Source of the DNA: CAZIRF01 sp964541755
GTDB taxonomy: Bacteria > Spirochaetota > Spirochaetia > Treponematales > Breznakiellaceae
Assembly (NCBI GenBank): GCA_964541755.1
Contig: CAZIRF010000001.1
Span: forward strand, 175,141 to 239,140
Direction: 5' to 3'
DNA: 64,000 bases
Both the position numbers and the translations under genes were made by a program. Below the pieces are notes generated by a model. That model saw only the letters and a program-made list of their open reading frames with translations, was not told where the DNA came from and did no database searches. Of this stretch, positions 1-9,436 are shown in pieces (position 1 is the first letter of the stretch; each line of letters starts with the position of its first letter).

Positions 1-459
1 CCAGCGCTTTCTTCATCAACTATCTGTTCATCAGATAATGACTCCGATAGAAAAGAGCGAACACAGGAAATAAAAAACAAATTGATTCTTGCTCTCAACA
101 AAAAAAACTTGCCAAAAGACCAACACGAGGAATTACTTGGGCGTATCGAACGACGCGTTATTATCGATGAATCACAACTTGTCGGTTCATCATTACGATA
201 TGAAAAAAGAGAAGCCCGCGGGCTCGATTATGTAGGGAAAACCCAAATTATTGAACGTGCCAAAGCGGGGAACATACCCATCGAAGTACACTGGATCGAC
301 GGGGAAGGGACTCATCATAGTATGCTGGGGACCTGCTCATACACACGAGGTGCTGATATTATCAACATACAGCCCATTCCCTTTGGGGCACAGATGCTTA
401 TTCCACTACGAAAAATCAGTTTGGTCCGTCTTATCAAGCGTTCCATTTTCGAGGATTGA
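1..459 (+). CDS. C-terminal part of an unidentified protein (5' end outside window)
   Basis: The reading frame is open from base 1 to a TGA at 457-459, so this is the last ~152 residues of a longer gene. A serine- and lysine-rich stretch is followed by a compact beta-rich end (IIERAKAGNIPIEVHWIDG, then LIPLRKISLVRLIKRS). This pattern resembles ligand-binding WYL-type or helicase-associated C-terminal domains, but I cannot name the family. It converges on the next gene and shares its last 26 bases with it. Confidence 0.6.
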   Translation, partial: PALSSSTICSSDNDSDRKERTQEIKNKLILALNKKNLPKDQHEELLGRIERRVIIDESQLVGSSLRYEKREARGLDYVGKTQIIERAKAGNIPIEVHWIDGEGTHHSMLGTCSYTRGADIINIQPIPFGAQMLIPLRKISLVRLIKRSIFED

Positions 460-1129
460 ACAAACCCGCTCTTCCGGCTCTATGCCATTTCCCCGCAGCC
501 GCCGGCCTGTCTTCATCAAGAATTTTGAAGCAGTATGCCGCAAGGGCATTGGTTCTGGCATGCTCATGATCCCCAAAGGCAATGATTGAAACATCGGGGC
601 CAGACTGCCCAAGCAAACTATCCGTCATGGACTTGAAGGCCGCACTTAAAAGCGGGCCGGCAATATCCGGTTTCTCGTCTTCATCGGAAGGAGCAATTTC
701 ATCAGTCAGCACCATACAAAGCTTTCCCGAACCTTGCGCAGACAAAAGCCCCACGGCCTCACGGGCAAGAAAAAGCCAGCTTTTAATAAAATCATCACAG
801 AGACGATCTATATCAGCCACTCCTGCTTCTTGAATACTTGTACGTAATGATATTGGAGAAAAAATCAAAAAGAACTCGGATACCCTTTCACAGCGATTCT
901 TAATATCCAGAACAAGAGTATGACAGGCCAATGGGCTTGTAGACGGCAAATCAAAAAGAAGCTCGCGCCCCAAAGGCGCCGCATCAAGCTTGTCCGGGCC
1001 GGGGGTCGGAGTATCAAAGCGACTGGGTAAAAATGCACAACAAACACGCTCAACCCGTGCGAGCGCTTCACTTCGAAAAGCGGCAAAAGCCGGGGACTCA
1101 TTGCCAACCATTACTATTGATCGCGTCAT
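434..1129 (-). CDS. Small SDR-like protein of unknown function
   Basis: A 231-residue protein with no signal peptide or membrane segment. It begins TRSIVMVGNES, and the middle (DFIKSWLFLAREAVGLL, then GKLCMVLTDE, then GPLLSAAFKSMTDSLL) follows the helix-strand-helix rhythm of a short-chain dehydrogenase. The glycine-rich TGxxxGxG nucleotide motif and the YxxxK catalytic pair are not visible. My inference is a catalytically degenerate SDR relative, perhaps lineage-restricted. No Shine-Dalgarno precedes the start; a TACACT -10-like hexamer lies 8 nt upstream, so it may be leaderless. Its 3' end overlaps the preceding plus-strand gene by 26 bases. Confidence 0.6.
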   Translation of the reverse strand: MTRSIVMVGNESPAFAAFRSEALARVERVCCAFLPSRFDTPTPGPDKLDAAPLGRELLFDLPSTSPLACHTLVLDIKNRCERVSEFFLIFSPISLRTSIQEAGVADIDRLCDDFIKSWLFLAREAVGLLSAQGSGKLCMVLTDEIAPSDEDEKPDIAGPLLSAAFKSMTDSLLGQSGPDVSIIAFGDHEHARTNALAAYCFKILDEDRPAAAGKWHRAGRAGLFNPRKWNA

Positions 1130-1220
1130 ATACCGCCAGTGTAACGGTCTTTTTCAAAATCATCCATAGTGCTACGATAACGGCACGTCAAGCGGCAACG
1201 CATTCGGGGAGTCTGTTGAA

Positions 1221-2480
1221 ATGAAAAAGAATTTAATACTGATATTCCTGTCGTCCTTATTCACGGCATGCCTACTCTATGGTTTTTTTATTTTGGTCCC
1301 CGATGCACTGTTTCCATTTGACAAAGCCCGCTTCAACACAAGTGATACAGCCAAGATCACCAAGACGCTACCTTCAGAGACAAAACATAAAGAAAACTCC
1401 CCCGAGGCTACCTGCAATCAACTCTGGCGTCTTGAACAAGACATTCGCGGCATTCCTCCCCGGGGTGAACTCATTATTCAAGCAGTTGGGGATATCCTTC
1501 TGGCTCGAGATGTAGGTCTTCGCATTCGCCAAAACGGCTGGAAGCACCCATTTGAATCTGTTCGCCAACTTGTAGCGCAGGGAGATATCAATTTCTGTAA
1601 TCTGGAAACGCCAGCTTCGTTTATTGGCAGCCCATACCCAGGCAAACACCCCAATATTACCTTTCGTGCGCAACCAGGAAGTCTTTTTTCCCTCAAGTAC
1701 GCCGGTTTCAATATTATTTCACTTGCCAACAACCACATGACAGACCACGGGCCGGCAGCGCTTGAAGAAACCCTTGACGCGCTACAACTCCTGGATCTCT
1801 ACTATGTAGGAGCCGGAAGGAATTATACCGAAGCCTATGCCCCTGCTTTCATCGAAAAAAATGGGTGGCGTATTGCGTTCCTTGCCTATGCAGACCCAAT
1901 ATGGAGTGTTGTAGAAGCCCAAAGCACCGCAGGGGTAGCCCATATTCGGGAAGACGTAATTATTGAGAGCATTCAGAAATTACGAAAAGACAAAACCGTA
2001 GATGCAATTCTTGTCTCCCTCCATTGGGGAGAAGAATATCGACACAGCCCGCTTCCCAAACAGCGCACGCTTGCGAAACACATTATCGACGCCGGGGCAG
2101 ATGCGATTATTGGCCATCACCCCCATGTTATGCAGGGAGTGGAATGGTACCGGGGGAAACCAATTCTCTATTCTCTGGGAAATTTTGCTTTCGATCAAAT
2201 AGACGATCCAACCTACCAGTCAACCATCGCCCGGCTTTCTTTTTCACCAGAGGGGCACATAACACTAAGCATGCGGCCAATGCGTATTGCCCGTCGCAGT
2301 CTTCACCAGACAATTCCGCAAGGAGAAGATCTGGAAATGATAAGCAAGAATATTATCACATACAACAAGCAACTCGGCAGCACATCCTCTCTTATTGAAG
2401 ATGGATGGATTCATGTCCGCTCGTCAACAGCACCGGATATTGCCCCCGAAAGCCGTTCGGACAGTTCTTCTATTCCGTAG
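1221..2480 (+). CDS. CapA-family (PGA_cap) metallophosphatase-like protein
   Basis: A 419-residue protein with an N-terminal membrane anchor (about residues 4-26) and an extracytoplasmic CapA/PGA_cap domain. Family motifs are clear: AVGDILLARDVG near residue 90, CNLETP, ANNHMTDHG, SLHWGEEY, GADAIIGHHPHVMQG and YSLGNFAFDQ. These Asp/Asn/His positions form the two-metal calcineurin-like site. CapA relatives act in poly-gamma-glutamate or capsule metabolism, but no capB, capC or polymer synthase is present here, so the substrate is unknown. A GGGGAG Shine-Dalgarno lies 9 nt upstream of the ATG. The last 70 bases overlap the 3' end of the convergent sensor kinase. Confidence 0.85.
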   Translation: MKKNLILIFLSSLFTACLLYGFFILVPDALFPFDKARFNTSDTAKITKTLPSETKHKENSPEATCNQLWRLEQDIRGIPPRGELIIQAVGDILLARDVGLRIRQNGWKHPFESVRQLVAQGDINFCNLETPASFIGSPYPGKHPNITFRAQPGSLFSLKYAGFNIISLANNHMTDHGPAALEETLDALQLLDLYYVGAGRNYTEAYAPAFIEKNGWRIAFLAYADPIWSVVEAQSTAGVAHIREDVIIESIQKLRKDKTVDAILVSLHWGEEYRHSPLPKQRTLAKHIIDAGADAIIGHHPHVMQGVEWYRGKPILYSLGNFAFDQIDDPTYQSTIARLSFSPEGHITLSMRPMRIARRSLHQTIPQGEDLEMISKNIITYNKQLGSTSSLIEDGWIHVRSSTAPDIAPESRSDSSSIP

Positions 2481-5041
2481 GGCTTGGCAATAACGCCATC
2501 GAATCCATAGCCCATGTAATCGGACAATACCGGAACGTCGCTGTAGCCGGACGAGACATACAGAACCACCCCGGGATCGCGTTCACGCAACGCTTTTGCC
2601 GTTTCTACTCCACCCATACCCCCCGGAATGGTCAAATCCAGTATGGCGACAGAAAAACCCTTCCCCTCGTTTCCGGCCTTTTCAAATTGTTGCAACGCTT
2701 CTTTCCCATCTGCAGCAGCATGCGCTTCATATCCCAATCGTTCCAACATTCGCATTGCGGTAACACGAATGGTCAGCTCATCATCCATCACCAGGACCCG
2801 ACCCTTCCCCCGTTGTATTTTAATACGTTCTTTAACACTCGCTATATCAGAACAACCTGGCAGATATACGGTAAAAAGCGAACCGCCCGAAGGAGCGGCA
2901 TCGGCAAAAATGCTTCCCCCATGGCGCTTTACTATTGAATAACAAATCGAAAGACCCAACCCCGACCCTTTCGCCTTTGTCGTGATATATGGCTCAAATA
3001 TTCTCGTTCTCAAACCGGGTGAAACACCAGGGCCGTTGTCTTCAAAACTTACCGTTACATAATCACCAGGATCCAGGTTCGCAAGCTCCGGGCGCCTCCC
3101 GATAATCGAACCGGATTCTACACGTTCCCTTCCCAATTTGACCTTTAAAACACCATTCTCGGCCATGGCCTGTACCGCATTTATTACCAGATTGGATATT
3201 ACTTGAACTATTTGCCCGGAATCCGCACGAACGTTCGGGATATCCGGCTCCGTTTGAATATTTACCAATACAGAAGTTCCCGCCACGGCCATCCGCACAG
3301 ATTCCCGTACAACCGGCAAGAGTTCCATTGACTCCATACGCGGAGAACCACCCTTGGAAAACGTTAAAAGTTGATACGACAAATCACGCGCCCTAAAGCA
3401 AGATGTTTCGGCGTTACCCAATAGTTCCCAAACCTCGGACTTTTCATCAACACTCATCCGGGCCAAACTCACATTCCCCAATATCGCCGTCAAGATATTG
3501 TTGAAATCATGTGCCAGCCCCCCGGCCAAAAGCCCTATAGATTCCAAACGCTGGGTTTTATCCAACTCATTACGCAATTGAAACAACTCGGTAATATCCT
3601 GAAGAGTAAGAAGCAACAAAGACTGCGCATCAACATCCAAAAGGCTTATTCCAACCAAACACCATAGCTCCTGTCCATCAGAACGAATAACCCGCATCTC
3701 TGCCGAAGACGCGCTACCACTTTCCTGAATGGAAGACAGCATTGAATAGAATATCGAATTGTCATCTTCCGAAAACAGGTGATCTATTCGCAATGACCCC
3801 AAATCATCAGCGTCATATCCACCAATGCGCAAGAATGCTTCATTTACATCTCGAATTTGACCGAACTCCCGGTCAACAAGAGCCATGCCCGCCGGATTAA
3901 AGCGAAACAGACGGGAAAAACGTTCCTCGGAAAGTCTGAGCGCTCGCGAAGCACCCAAGCGTTGTTCAATCTCACTCTCGAGCCGTTTTTCTACCGACAA
4001 ATCATGAATGGAGAGTAAATACCCCAATCCCAAACCACGATCAGAACCCAGACGGCGCACCGAAACAAGGGCCAAACGCTCTGCCCCCGGTTCAAATGAA
4101 AAACGGGTCTCTATCTCCTTTGTACCCGGCTGAATCATTTCCCGTAACCATACATCCGCAAATTCTATATCAGGGAACAACCAAGCGATGTTTTTACCAT
4201 TCAAATCATCGGCTGCACGCCCCCCCCGATGTCGGCTTCCGCCCAAATTGGTATCAATTATGTAGCCATGGCTGTCGCAAACAACAAGTACATCGGAAAG
4301 CCCGGAAAACAGAATATCCGAATCGGTGAACGAGCCCAAATTCAAAATATCATAGCGAAATAGCGCAACGAGCAGGCCCACGACCAACACGGGAATGAAT
4401 ACCGGTAACATGGGTGGAAGGGCTTCAAATCCGAAAAAGCGAACTACCAAACCCAAAAAGATTGCGCCCAGATATGTCGGAGCGATAGCTATCAGTATAG
4501 CCCTCGATTGAAGCGCTGCACGCTTATCCTTCGAAAACAGTACTGCAGCTGTAAGGAAAACGCTCGCAGCCAATATGGCCAGAGAATAGTTCGCAACATT
4601 GAGCCAATGCCAAAAAGAGGAAAAGTCGTAAAAAACATGCCAGCCCAAATGGGTTTTTCCAATTGATGCCACCACAGCTCGCGGGATGACTGTTTGAATG
4701 ACAGAAAGAACAAGACCAGGAATCAAAACGGCCCAAGACCATATCAAATCATGGCGGCCTCGCGCCACTCGTAAAGCTAGCAGAAAGAAAAGTGGAGGCG
4801 AAAGGTACCAGGTAAAAGAAAATTTATCGTACCAGAAATAGGCCGATTCGAGATTGGGCGCAGAAATGAAAAACGCGGATGCCAAGGTACCCAATCCCAA
4901 CATGAAACAGAGAAGGGCAAAAATGGCAAGCAGACTAACCCGGTCACGTTTTACCGTTGATTTTCTGCGACTCAGGGCAAAAAATCCGGCAACAAATGAC
5001 AGGACGCTGCCTGCAGTTGCAATGAAAAACAAGAGTCTCAC
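2411..5041 (-). CDS. Membrane hybrid sensor histidine kinase (7TM-PAS-PAS-HisKA-HATPase-REC)
   Basis: An 876-residue hybrid kinase. About seven hydrophobic helices fill residues 1-225, like the N-terminal 7TM region of other sensor kinases. Two PAS domains follow (about 235-355 and 370-490). The HisKA phosphoacceptor lies in LAGGLAHDFNNILTAILGN. The ATPase boxes are NLVINAVQAM, FEDNGPGV and KGSGLGLSICYSIVKRHGG. The C-terminal receiver (about 750-876) has the acidic pair in VLVMDDE, the acceptor Asp in AILDLTIPG and the Lys in AKPYG. Phosphate should pass from His to the fused receiver and then to an unseen partner. The start is a GTG with GGGAG 7 nt upstream. The signal sensed is unknown. Confidence 0.9.
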   Translation of the reverse strand: MRLLFFIATAGSVLSFVAGFFALSRRKSTVKRDRVSLLAIFALLCFMLGLGTLASAFFISAPNLESAYFWYDKFSFTWYLSPPLFFLLALRVARGRHDLIWSWAVLIPGLVLSVIQTVIPRAVVASIGKTHLGWHVFYDFSSFWHWLNVANYSLAILAASVFLTAAVLFSKDKRAALQSRAILIAIAPTYLGAIFLGLVVRFFGFEALPPMLPVFIPVLVVGLLVALFRYDILNLGSFTDSDILFSGLSDVLVVCDSHGYIIDTNLGGSRHRGGRAADDLNGKNIAWLFPDIEFADVWLREMIQPGTKEIETRFSFEPGAERLALVSVRRLGSDRGLGLGYLLSIHDLSVEKRLESEIEQRLGASRALRLSEERFSRLFRFNPAGMALVDREFGQIRDVNEAFLRIGGYDADDLGSLRIDHLFSEDDNSIFYSMLSSIQESGSASSAEMRVIRSDGQELWCLVGISLLDVDAQSLLLLTLQDITELFQLRNELDKTQRLESIGLLAGGLAHDFNNILTAILGNVSLARMSVDEKSEVWELLGNAETSCFRARDLSYQLLTFSKGGSPRMESMELLPVVRESVRMAVAGTSVLVNIQTEPDIPNVRADSGQIVQVISNLVINAVQAMAENGVLKVKLGRERVESGSIIGRRPELANLDPGDYVTVSFEDNGPGVSPGLRTRIFEPYITTKAKGSGLGLSICYSIVKRHGGSIFADAAPSGGSLFTVYLPGCSDIASVKERIKIQRGKGRVLVMDDELTIRVTAMRMLERLGYEAHAAADGKEALQQFEKAGNEGKGFSVAILDLTIPGGMGGVETAKALRERDPGVVLYVSSGYSDVPVLSDYMGYGFDGVIAKPYGIEELSERLSGAISGAVDERT

Positions 5042-5076
5042 GTACTGTCTCCCAAATGATCACTCCCTGTCGGTCG

Positions 5077-5106
5077 TTGACGAATACTTCCCGCATCAAG
5101 TATTCT
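5077..5106 (+). promoter_or_regulatory. Sigma70-type promoter for the SDF transporter, leaderless
   Basis: TTGACG (5077-5082), an 18-bp spacer and TATTCT (5101-5106). The -10 ends only 6 nt before the ATG at 5113, and no Shine-Dalgarno is present. Transcription would start at or next to the start codon. Confidence 0.6.
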
Positions 5107-5112
5107 CTGCAA

Positions 5113-6345
5113 ATGAAAGTATGGATTAAAATCCTCGCAGGGTCCATTCTCGGTATTGTTTTGGGGGTATTGCTGCCCCACAACGATCCAAACGTCACGT
5201 CTGCATTGATTTGGCTTGAGGCATTGGCTCTTCGCCTGGGTCAATACATTCTCGCACCCCTCTTGTTCTTTTCTCTGGCCATATCAATTTTCGAGCTTAG
5301 AAAAGATGATCGCATGTGGCCCATTATCTTCAAGACAATGGGAATTATACTGGGTTCGGCCCTTCTTTTAACAGGTATCGGCCTTCTTGTGGTGAATATT
5401 TTCCCTCCCGGACGCGTTCCTATCCTCAAGGAAGGCATGAAAGAGGCCATAACCCTGGACGTTTCCCAGTCTATTTTGGATTTGTTCCCAGAGAACGCTT
5501 TTTCGGCACTTTTTGGATCCGGTGCATGGCTGGCACCTATCTCTGTATTCGCTTTCTTTCTTGGGGCAGGCCTTTCATATGAAAAAACGCATGCCAAAAC
5601 AATTACAAACCTGGTCGATTCCCTTGCACGCGTCTTCTACTACGTAAGCGCATTTTTCTCGGAACTCTTAGGGATACTCATGATAGCTCTCGCTGCCTAT
5701 TGGGCGGTAGAATTCCGTGAAGCCCTCAAACTTGAAGTTTTCCACGATATTCTTATCCTTTTTGGCCTTACTTCAGCAATAACGGCCTTTCTGGTCATGC
5801 CACTCTGTCTTTACCTTTTTGGACCAAAGACCAATCCTTGGAAACCCCTCTATGGCTCCATAGGCCCGGCAATTACTGCCCTTTTTAGCGGTAATTACAA
5901 CTTCTGTATTCCTGTTCTCTTCCGCCATGCAAAGGAAAATCACGGGGTACGGCGCAGGGTCAACACCCTCTCCATAACGCTCTTTTCGCTTTTTGCACGA
6001 GCGGGAAGTACCATGATTGCAGTAATGGCCCTTTTTATCATCCTGCGTTCCTATTCAAGCTTGGCATTGGAGGTAGGAGATATTATCGGAATCGGTTTGA
6101 CAACCATAGGTATTTCATTGGTGTTAAGCCGCCACCCCGGGACCGGCGCCTATACCGCACTCGCAGTTCTTTGCGCATGGTATGGTCGTGATTACGAAGC
6201 CGGGTATCTCATCCTCAAACCCATTGCATTCTATCTCGCCGCCATGGGCACCCTTATCGACGTCGTTTTTGCCTCGCTGGGAACATGGGCTATCGGGAAA
6301 CTCGAAGGCGCACAAGAAGAAAAAGAAGTAATTCACTATATCTGA
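5113..6345 (+). CDS. Divergent SDF (DAACS) family solute:cation symporter
   Basis: A 410-residue polytopic membrane protein with the helix pattern of the dicarboxylate/glutamate:cation symporter family. N-terminal helices begin MKVWIKILAGSILGIVLGVLLP, and re-entrant-loop-like regions follow (GPAITALFSGNYNFCIPVLF, then LSRHPGTGAYTALAVL). The signature NMDGT is replaced by an ARAGST-like stretch, and the substrate motif of the last helix (D-x2-R-T-x2-N in glutamate transporters) reads IDVVFASLGT. The fold is therefore conserved but amino-acid specificity cannot be assumed. An upstream in-frame ATG at 5056 exists, but the promoter at 5077-5106 places the start at 5113. Confidence 0.8.
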   Translation: MKVWIKILAGSILGIVLGVLLPHNDPNVTSALIWLEALALRLGQYILAPLLFFSLAISIFELRKDDRMWPIIFKTMGIILGSALLLTGIGLLVVNIFPPGRVPILKEGMKEAITLDVSQSILDLFPENAFSALFGSGAWLAPISVFAFFLGAGLSYEKTHAKTITNLVDSLARVFYYVSAFFSELLGILMIALAAYWAVEFREALKLEVFHDILILFGLTSAITAFLVMPLCLYLFGPKTNPWKPLYGSIGPAITALFSGNYNFCIPVLFRHAKENHGVRRRVNTLSITLFSLFARAGSTMIAVMALFIILRSYSSLALEVGDIIGIGLTTIGISLVLSRHPGTGAYTALAVLCAWYGRDYEAGYLILKPIAFYLAAMGTLIDVVFASLGTWAIGKLEGAQEEKEVIHYI

Positions 6346-6355
6346 TACCTCTCGG

Positions 6356-6380
6356 TGCCGCCGGGCTTTGCCCGGCGGCA
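6356..6380. terminator. Hairpin between convergent transporter and ftsK
   Basis: Perfect 11-bp GC-rich stem (6356-6366 and 6370-6380) with a TTT loop, between two convergent genes. The 3' tail is T-poor on both strands, so it could be a weak bidirectional terminator. Confidence 0.55.
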
Positions 6381-6446
6381 TTCTTCTGCCCGACCATTGA
6401 TAAATCACAAACCCCCATCAACTCGAAGAACAGCTTTTATCTCTGC

Positions 6447-9401
6447 TCAATTCCCGCGTAACAATTCTCTGGGCTTTGACCCTTGTGTTGGCCCCACAAT
6501 GCCCTTGTCTTCCATCAATTCTACCAAACGGGCCGCTCGGTTATACCCAATTTTTAAGCGGCGTTGGATGTAACTGGCACTTGCCTTCCCCTGCTGCATA
6601 ACGATTTCAAGCGCTTTTTCATACAGGGGATCATCACCTTCGGAAAACATACCCGGTTCCGATTCCGCTTCATCATCATCATAAAATATTTCTTCATCAA
6701 TATAGTCGGGCGCGCCGAGGGTTTTAACATGCTCAACAACCCGTTCCACTTCTTCTTCACTAACGAAAGCACCCTGCATACGCACCGGGAAGGGATCCCA
6801 AGCGCTGGCAAAAAGCATATCACCCTTACCCAAGAGCTTTTCGGCTCCTACCATATCAATAATAATTCGGCTATCCATCTTGGAAGCCACCATAAAGGCG
6901 ATACGGCTGGGAATATTCGCCTTGATAAGTCCGGTAATAACGTCAATCGATGGGCGTTGTGTTGCCAATACAAGGTGAATACCCACGGCACGGCTCATTG
7001 CCGCCAAGCGGGCAACCGTCGATTCAAGTTCCTTGCCAGTCGTTGCCATGAGATCGGCAAATTCATCAATTACAACCACAATATAGGGCAAATGTTCAGT
7101 AGCGATTCCACGCTCTTTGATACGCCGATTGTAACTGCGTATATCGCGAACCCCCATCGAATCGAGAAGCGCATAACGCCGTTCCATTTCATAAATACAA
7201 TACTGAAGTGCTTGAAAAGCTCTTTTTGGTTCGGTAATAACCGGGGTTAAAAGATGGGGGATATCATTGTACAGTTTTAGCTCAACTATTTTTGGATCAA
7301 TGAGTATCAAACGGCACTCTGCCGGTGAGCGCTGATACAGAATTGAAAGTATCATGGAGTTGACACAGACCGATTTGCCCGAGCCGGTAGAGCCGGCAAT
7401 GAGGAGGTGGGGCGTCTGTACCAAATCGAGGGTCTGTGCCTCGCCGGTAATATCTTTCCCCAGAATCACAGGAATTTCGTGTTTCTTTCCCTCTCTGGAC
7501 AGTTCTCCCTCGATCATCTCGCGAAATGAGACAATATTCCGCTTGCGATTGGGGACTTCAATACCAACGGCATGCTTCCCCGGAATGGGTGCCACAATAC
7601 GTACAGAAGAAGCTGCCAAGCGAAGCGCAATATTGTCCTGCAGGTTAACAATTTTTGAAAGCTTTACCCCGGGGGCGGGAAGTATTTCAAACATGGTAAT
7701 GACCGGCCCCTTCCGAATCCCGGTTACCTCGGCCCGTATTTTAAATTCTTCCAAGGTCTCTTTGAGGATGACCGCAGCGTCCTTGGTCGCTTGATCTATA
7801 ACCCAATACTCACCATCCGGATACGCCGTAAGAAGTTCCTCTATTGGCAAATCCCAGTTCTGCTGTTTCTTGACAATTGTGTGTTCACCCTCCCGGGTCT
7901 TCGCCTCGACGAGCGCACGAGATTTTTCACGCGCACGCTCTTCGGCTTCGGTCAAAGCGCGCGACAAATCATCTACGGCATCAAGATCATTGGTAACAAG
8001 CTCTTCATCGTCATCCCGTTCGTCATCATCATCAAAAATATCATCTTCGATAGTATTGGCAAGAGCAGTCTGAACCTCACAGACTTCCGCCTCAGGCGGC
8101 TCTGTCAACTCACTGTCCGTATCTTCCTCAAGCAAGTCTTCTGCGAGAAATTCATCAACTGTCAGAACCTCGTCATTTGCCCCGTCCCGCCCAATAAAGC
8201 GCGAAACATCAACTACCTCATCACTTCCCGGAACAGCGATATCTTCATAGGGATCCAACAATTCATCAGGATCTTCGCTATCTGAAACATCATCAACAAG
8301 CAGCTGAGCAGATTCTTCTTTCTCGTTATCAAACTCTATAGGCGCTTCCAGGGCCTCTTTGTCAAAGGCAAGCGTCTCCAGTCGTTCATGCTCTTCAAAA
8401 TCTGCCGGCTCCTCATCATTTTTGACATTGTCAAAATTCGAGGCTTCAAAATCAATACTATCAAGATCGTCAATTTCTATTTCGGAGAACCCTTCCGTGT
8501 CATCAATAACAGCTTTACTCACCCCACCCTCGGAATTGGCAGGGAAATTTTCGCTACTATCACTATTGGAATCAGCTTTTTTTGAACTCATCGATTCATT
8601 ATTTCTTCCATCGCTTTCATCTTCAACCGAATCAAGTTCTTCCAGTCTTCCGTCAACTGAATAAAAATCTCCACCGCGCCCCAAGCTCGCCAATGGGGGT
8701 ACTGCCGTCATTGTATTGGCAAGGCTTGCCAGACCGGAAGTCGCACTTCGCGTATCCAAAGAGGCATCCGCTGGTGTATAGACCGCGTCCGGGTTCGGGA
8801 CAGCCGAGCTTCCGGAACCTGAAGCATACTCCGTTTCAGCATTCGCACCCGGAGACTCTACTGCAGGGCTACCCTTACGATGCTTGGCCGTATCAACAAT
8901 CTGCCAAAGGCGTTCATTTTCATCTTTTTCCCCGGCAGTCCGATCAAAAAGAACCGAAGAGAGCGCCACAATAATCGCTATTTGCAGGACAACCAGAACT
9001 GTCATGAAGAGCTTGAAACCACGGGGGCCCAAGAACGAAAAAAAAGTATTTTCCTCAAAAACCCCACTATCCCCGGACAAGAGGCTATAGGCGACAGCTA
9101 TTGTTAGAAAAGGGACAATTGAACTTGCCAGAACAAAGAGGGCTGCAGGCTTTTTTTTCTGCTGAACAAGAAGAGCCCCGGATATTATACAGATAGCAGG
9201 AATGTAGAGAGAAAAAAGCCCGTATGAACGCAAGAAAAAGAGTCCTGCTGTCGTCCACCATGCATCAAAACCGGCGAAAGCACCCAGTATACTCGAAAGA
9301 AGTAAAAGGGCAGCCATCAAGAGACTGGAAACAACAACAACTACATATCCGGGGACACGTGTTCCTCCGGTAACCTGGGCAGGGCTCTTATCTATGGACA
9401 C
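6447..9401 (-). CDS. ftsK: DNA translocase FtsK/SpoIIIE
   Basis: A membrane-anchored, division-site DNA pump that moves the chromosome terminus and aids dimer resolution. Four N-terminal membrane helices are followed by a long, very acidic Asp/Glu/Ser linker of more than 300 residues. The RecA-like motor has Walker A AGSTGSGKS and Walker B IVVVIDEFADLM. The C-terminal winged-helix gamma domain (ASYIQRRLKIGYNRAARLVELME) normally reads polar KOPS-like sites. I chose the GTG at 9401 because GGAGG lies 11 nt upstream; the in-frame GTG at 9410 is too close to it. A longer frame runs into uppP and is not credible. It lies downstream of uppP on the same strand with a 35-nt gap. Confidence 0.95.
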   Translation of the reverse strand: MSIDKSPAQVTGGTRVPGYVVVVVSSLLMAALLLLSSILGAFAGFDAWWTTAGLFFLRSYGLFSLYIPAICIISGALLVQQKKKPAALFVLASSIVPFLTIAVAYSLLSGDSGVFEENTFFSFLGPRGFKLFMTVLVVLQIAIIVALSSVLFDRTAGEKDENERLWQIVDTAKHRKGSPAVESPGANAETEYASGSGSSAVPNPDAVYTPADASLDTRSATSGLASLANTMTAVPPLASLGRGGDFYSVDGRLEELDSVEDESDGRNNESMSSKKADSNSDSSENFPANSEGGVSKAVIDDTEGFSEIEIDDLDSIDFEASNFDNVKNDEEPADFEEHERLETLAFDKEALEAPIEFDNEKEESAQLLVDDVSDSEDPDELLDPYEDIAVPGSDEVVDVSRFIGRDGANDEVLTVDEFLAEDLLEEDTDSELTEPPEAEVCEVQTALANTIEDDIFDDDDERDDDEELVTNDLDAVDDLSRALTEAEERAREKSRALVEAKTREGEHTIVKKQQNWDLPIEELLTAYPDGEYWVIDQATKDAAVILKETLEEFKIRAEVTGIRKGPVITMFEILPAPGVKLSKIVNLQDNIALRLAASSVRIVAPIPGKHAVGIEVPNRKRNIVSFREMIEGELSREGKKHEIPVILGKDITGEAQTLDLVQTPHLLIAGSTGSGKSVCVNSMILSILYQRSPAECRLILIDPKIVELKLYNDIPHLLTPVITEPKRAFQALQYCIYEMERRYALLDSMGVRDIRSYNRRIKERGIATEHLPYIVVVIDEFADLMATTGKELESTVARLAAMSRAVGIHLVLATQRPSIDVITGLIKANIPSRIAFMVASKMDSRIIIDMVGAEKLLGKGDMLFASAWDPFPVRMQGAFVSEEEVERVVEHVKTLGAPDYIDEEIFYDDDEAESEPGMFSEGDDPLYEKALEIVMQQGKASASYIQRRLKIGYNRAARLVELMEDKGIVGPTQGSKPRELLRGN

Positions 9402-9436
9402 GATGTGCACTTCCTCCCGAAATAAAGCAACGCAAA

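Noticed and set aside
2405..2942. Plus-strand open frames inside the hybrid kinase gene
   Set aside because: They lie over the receiver and ATPase domains of the minus-strand kinase and have no recognisable protein features.
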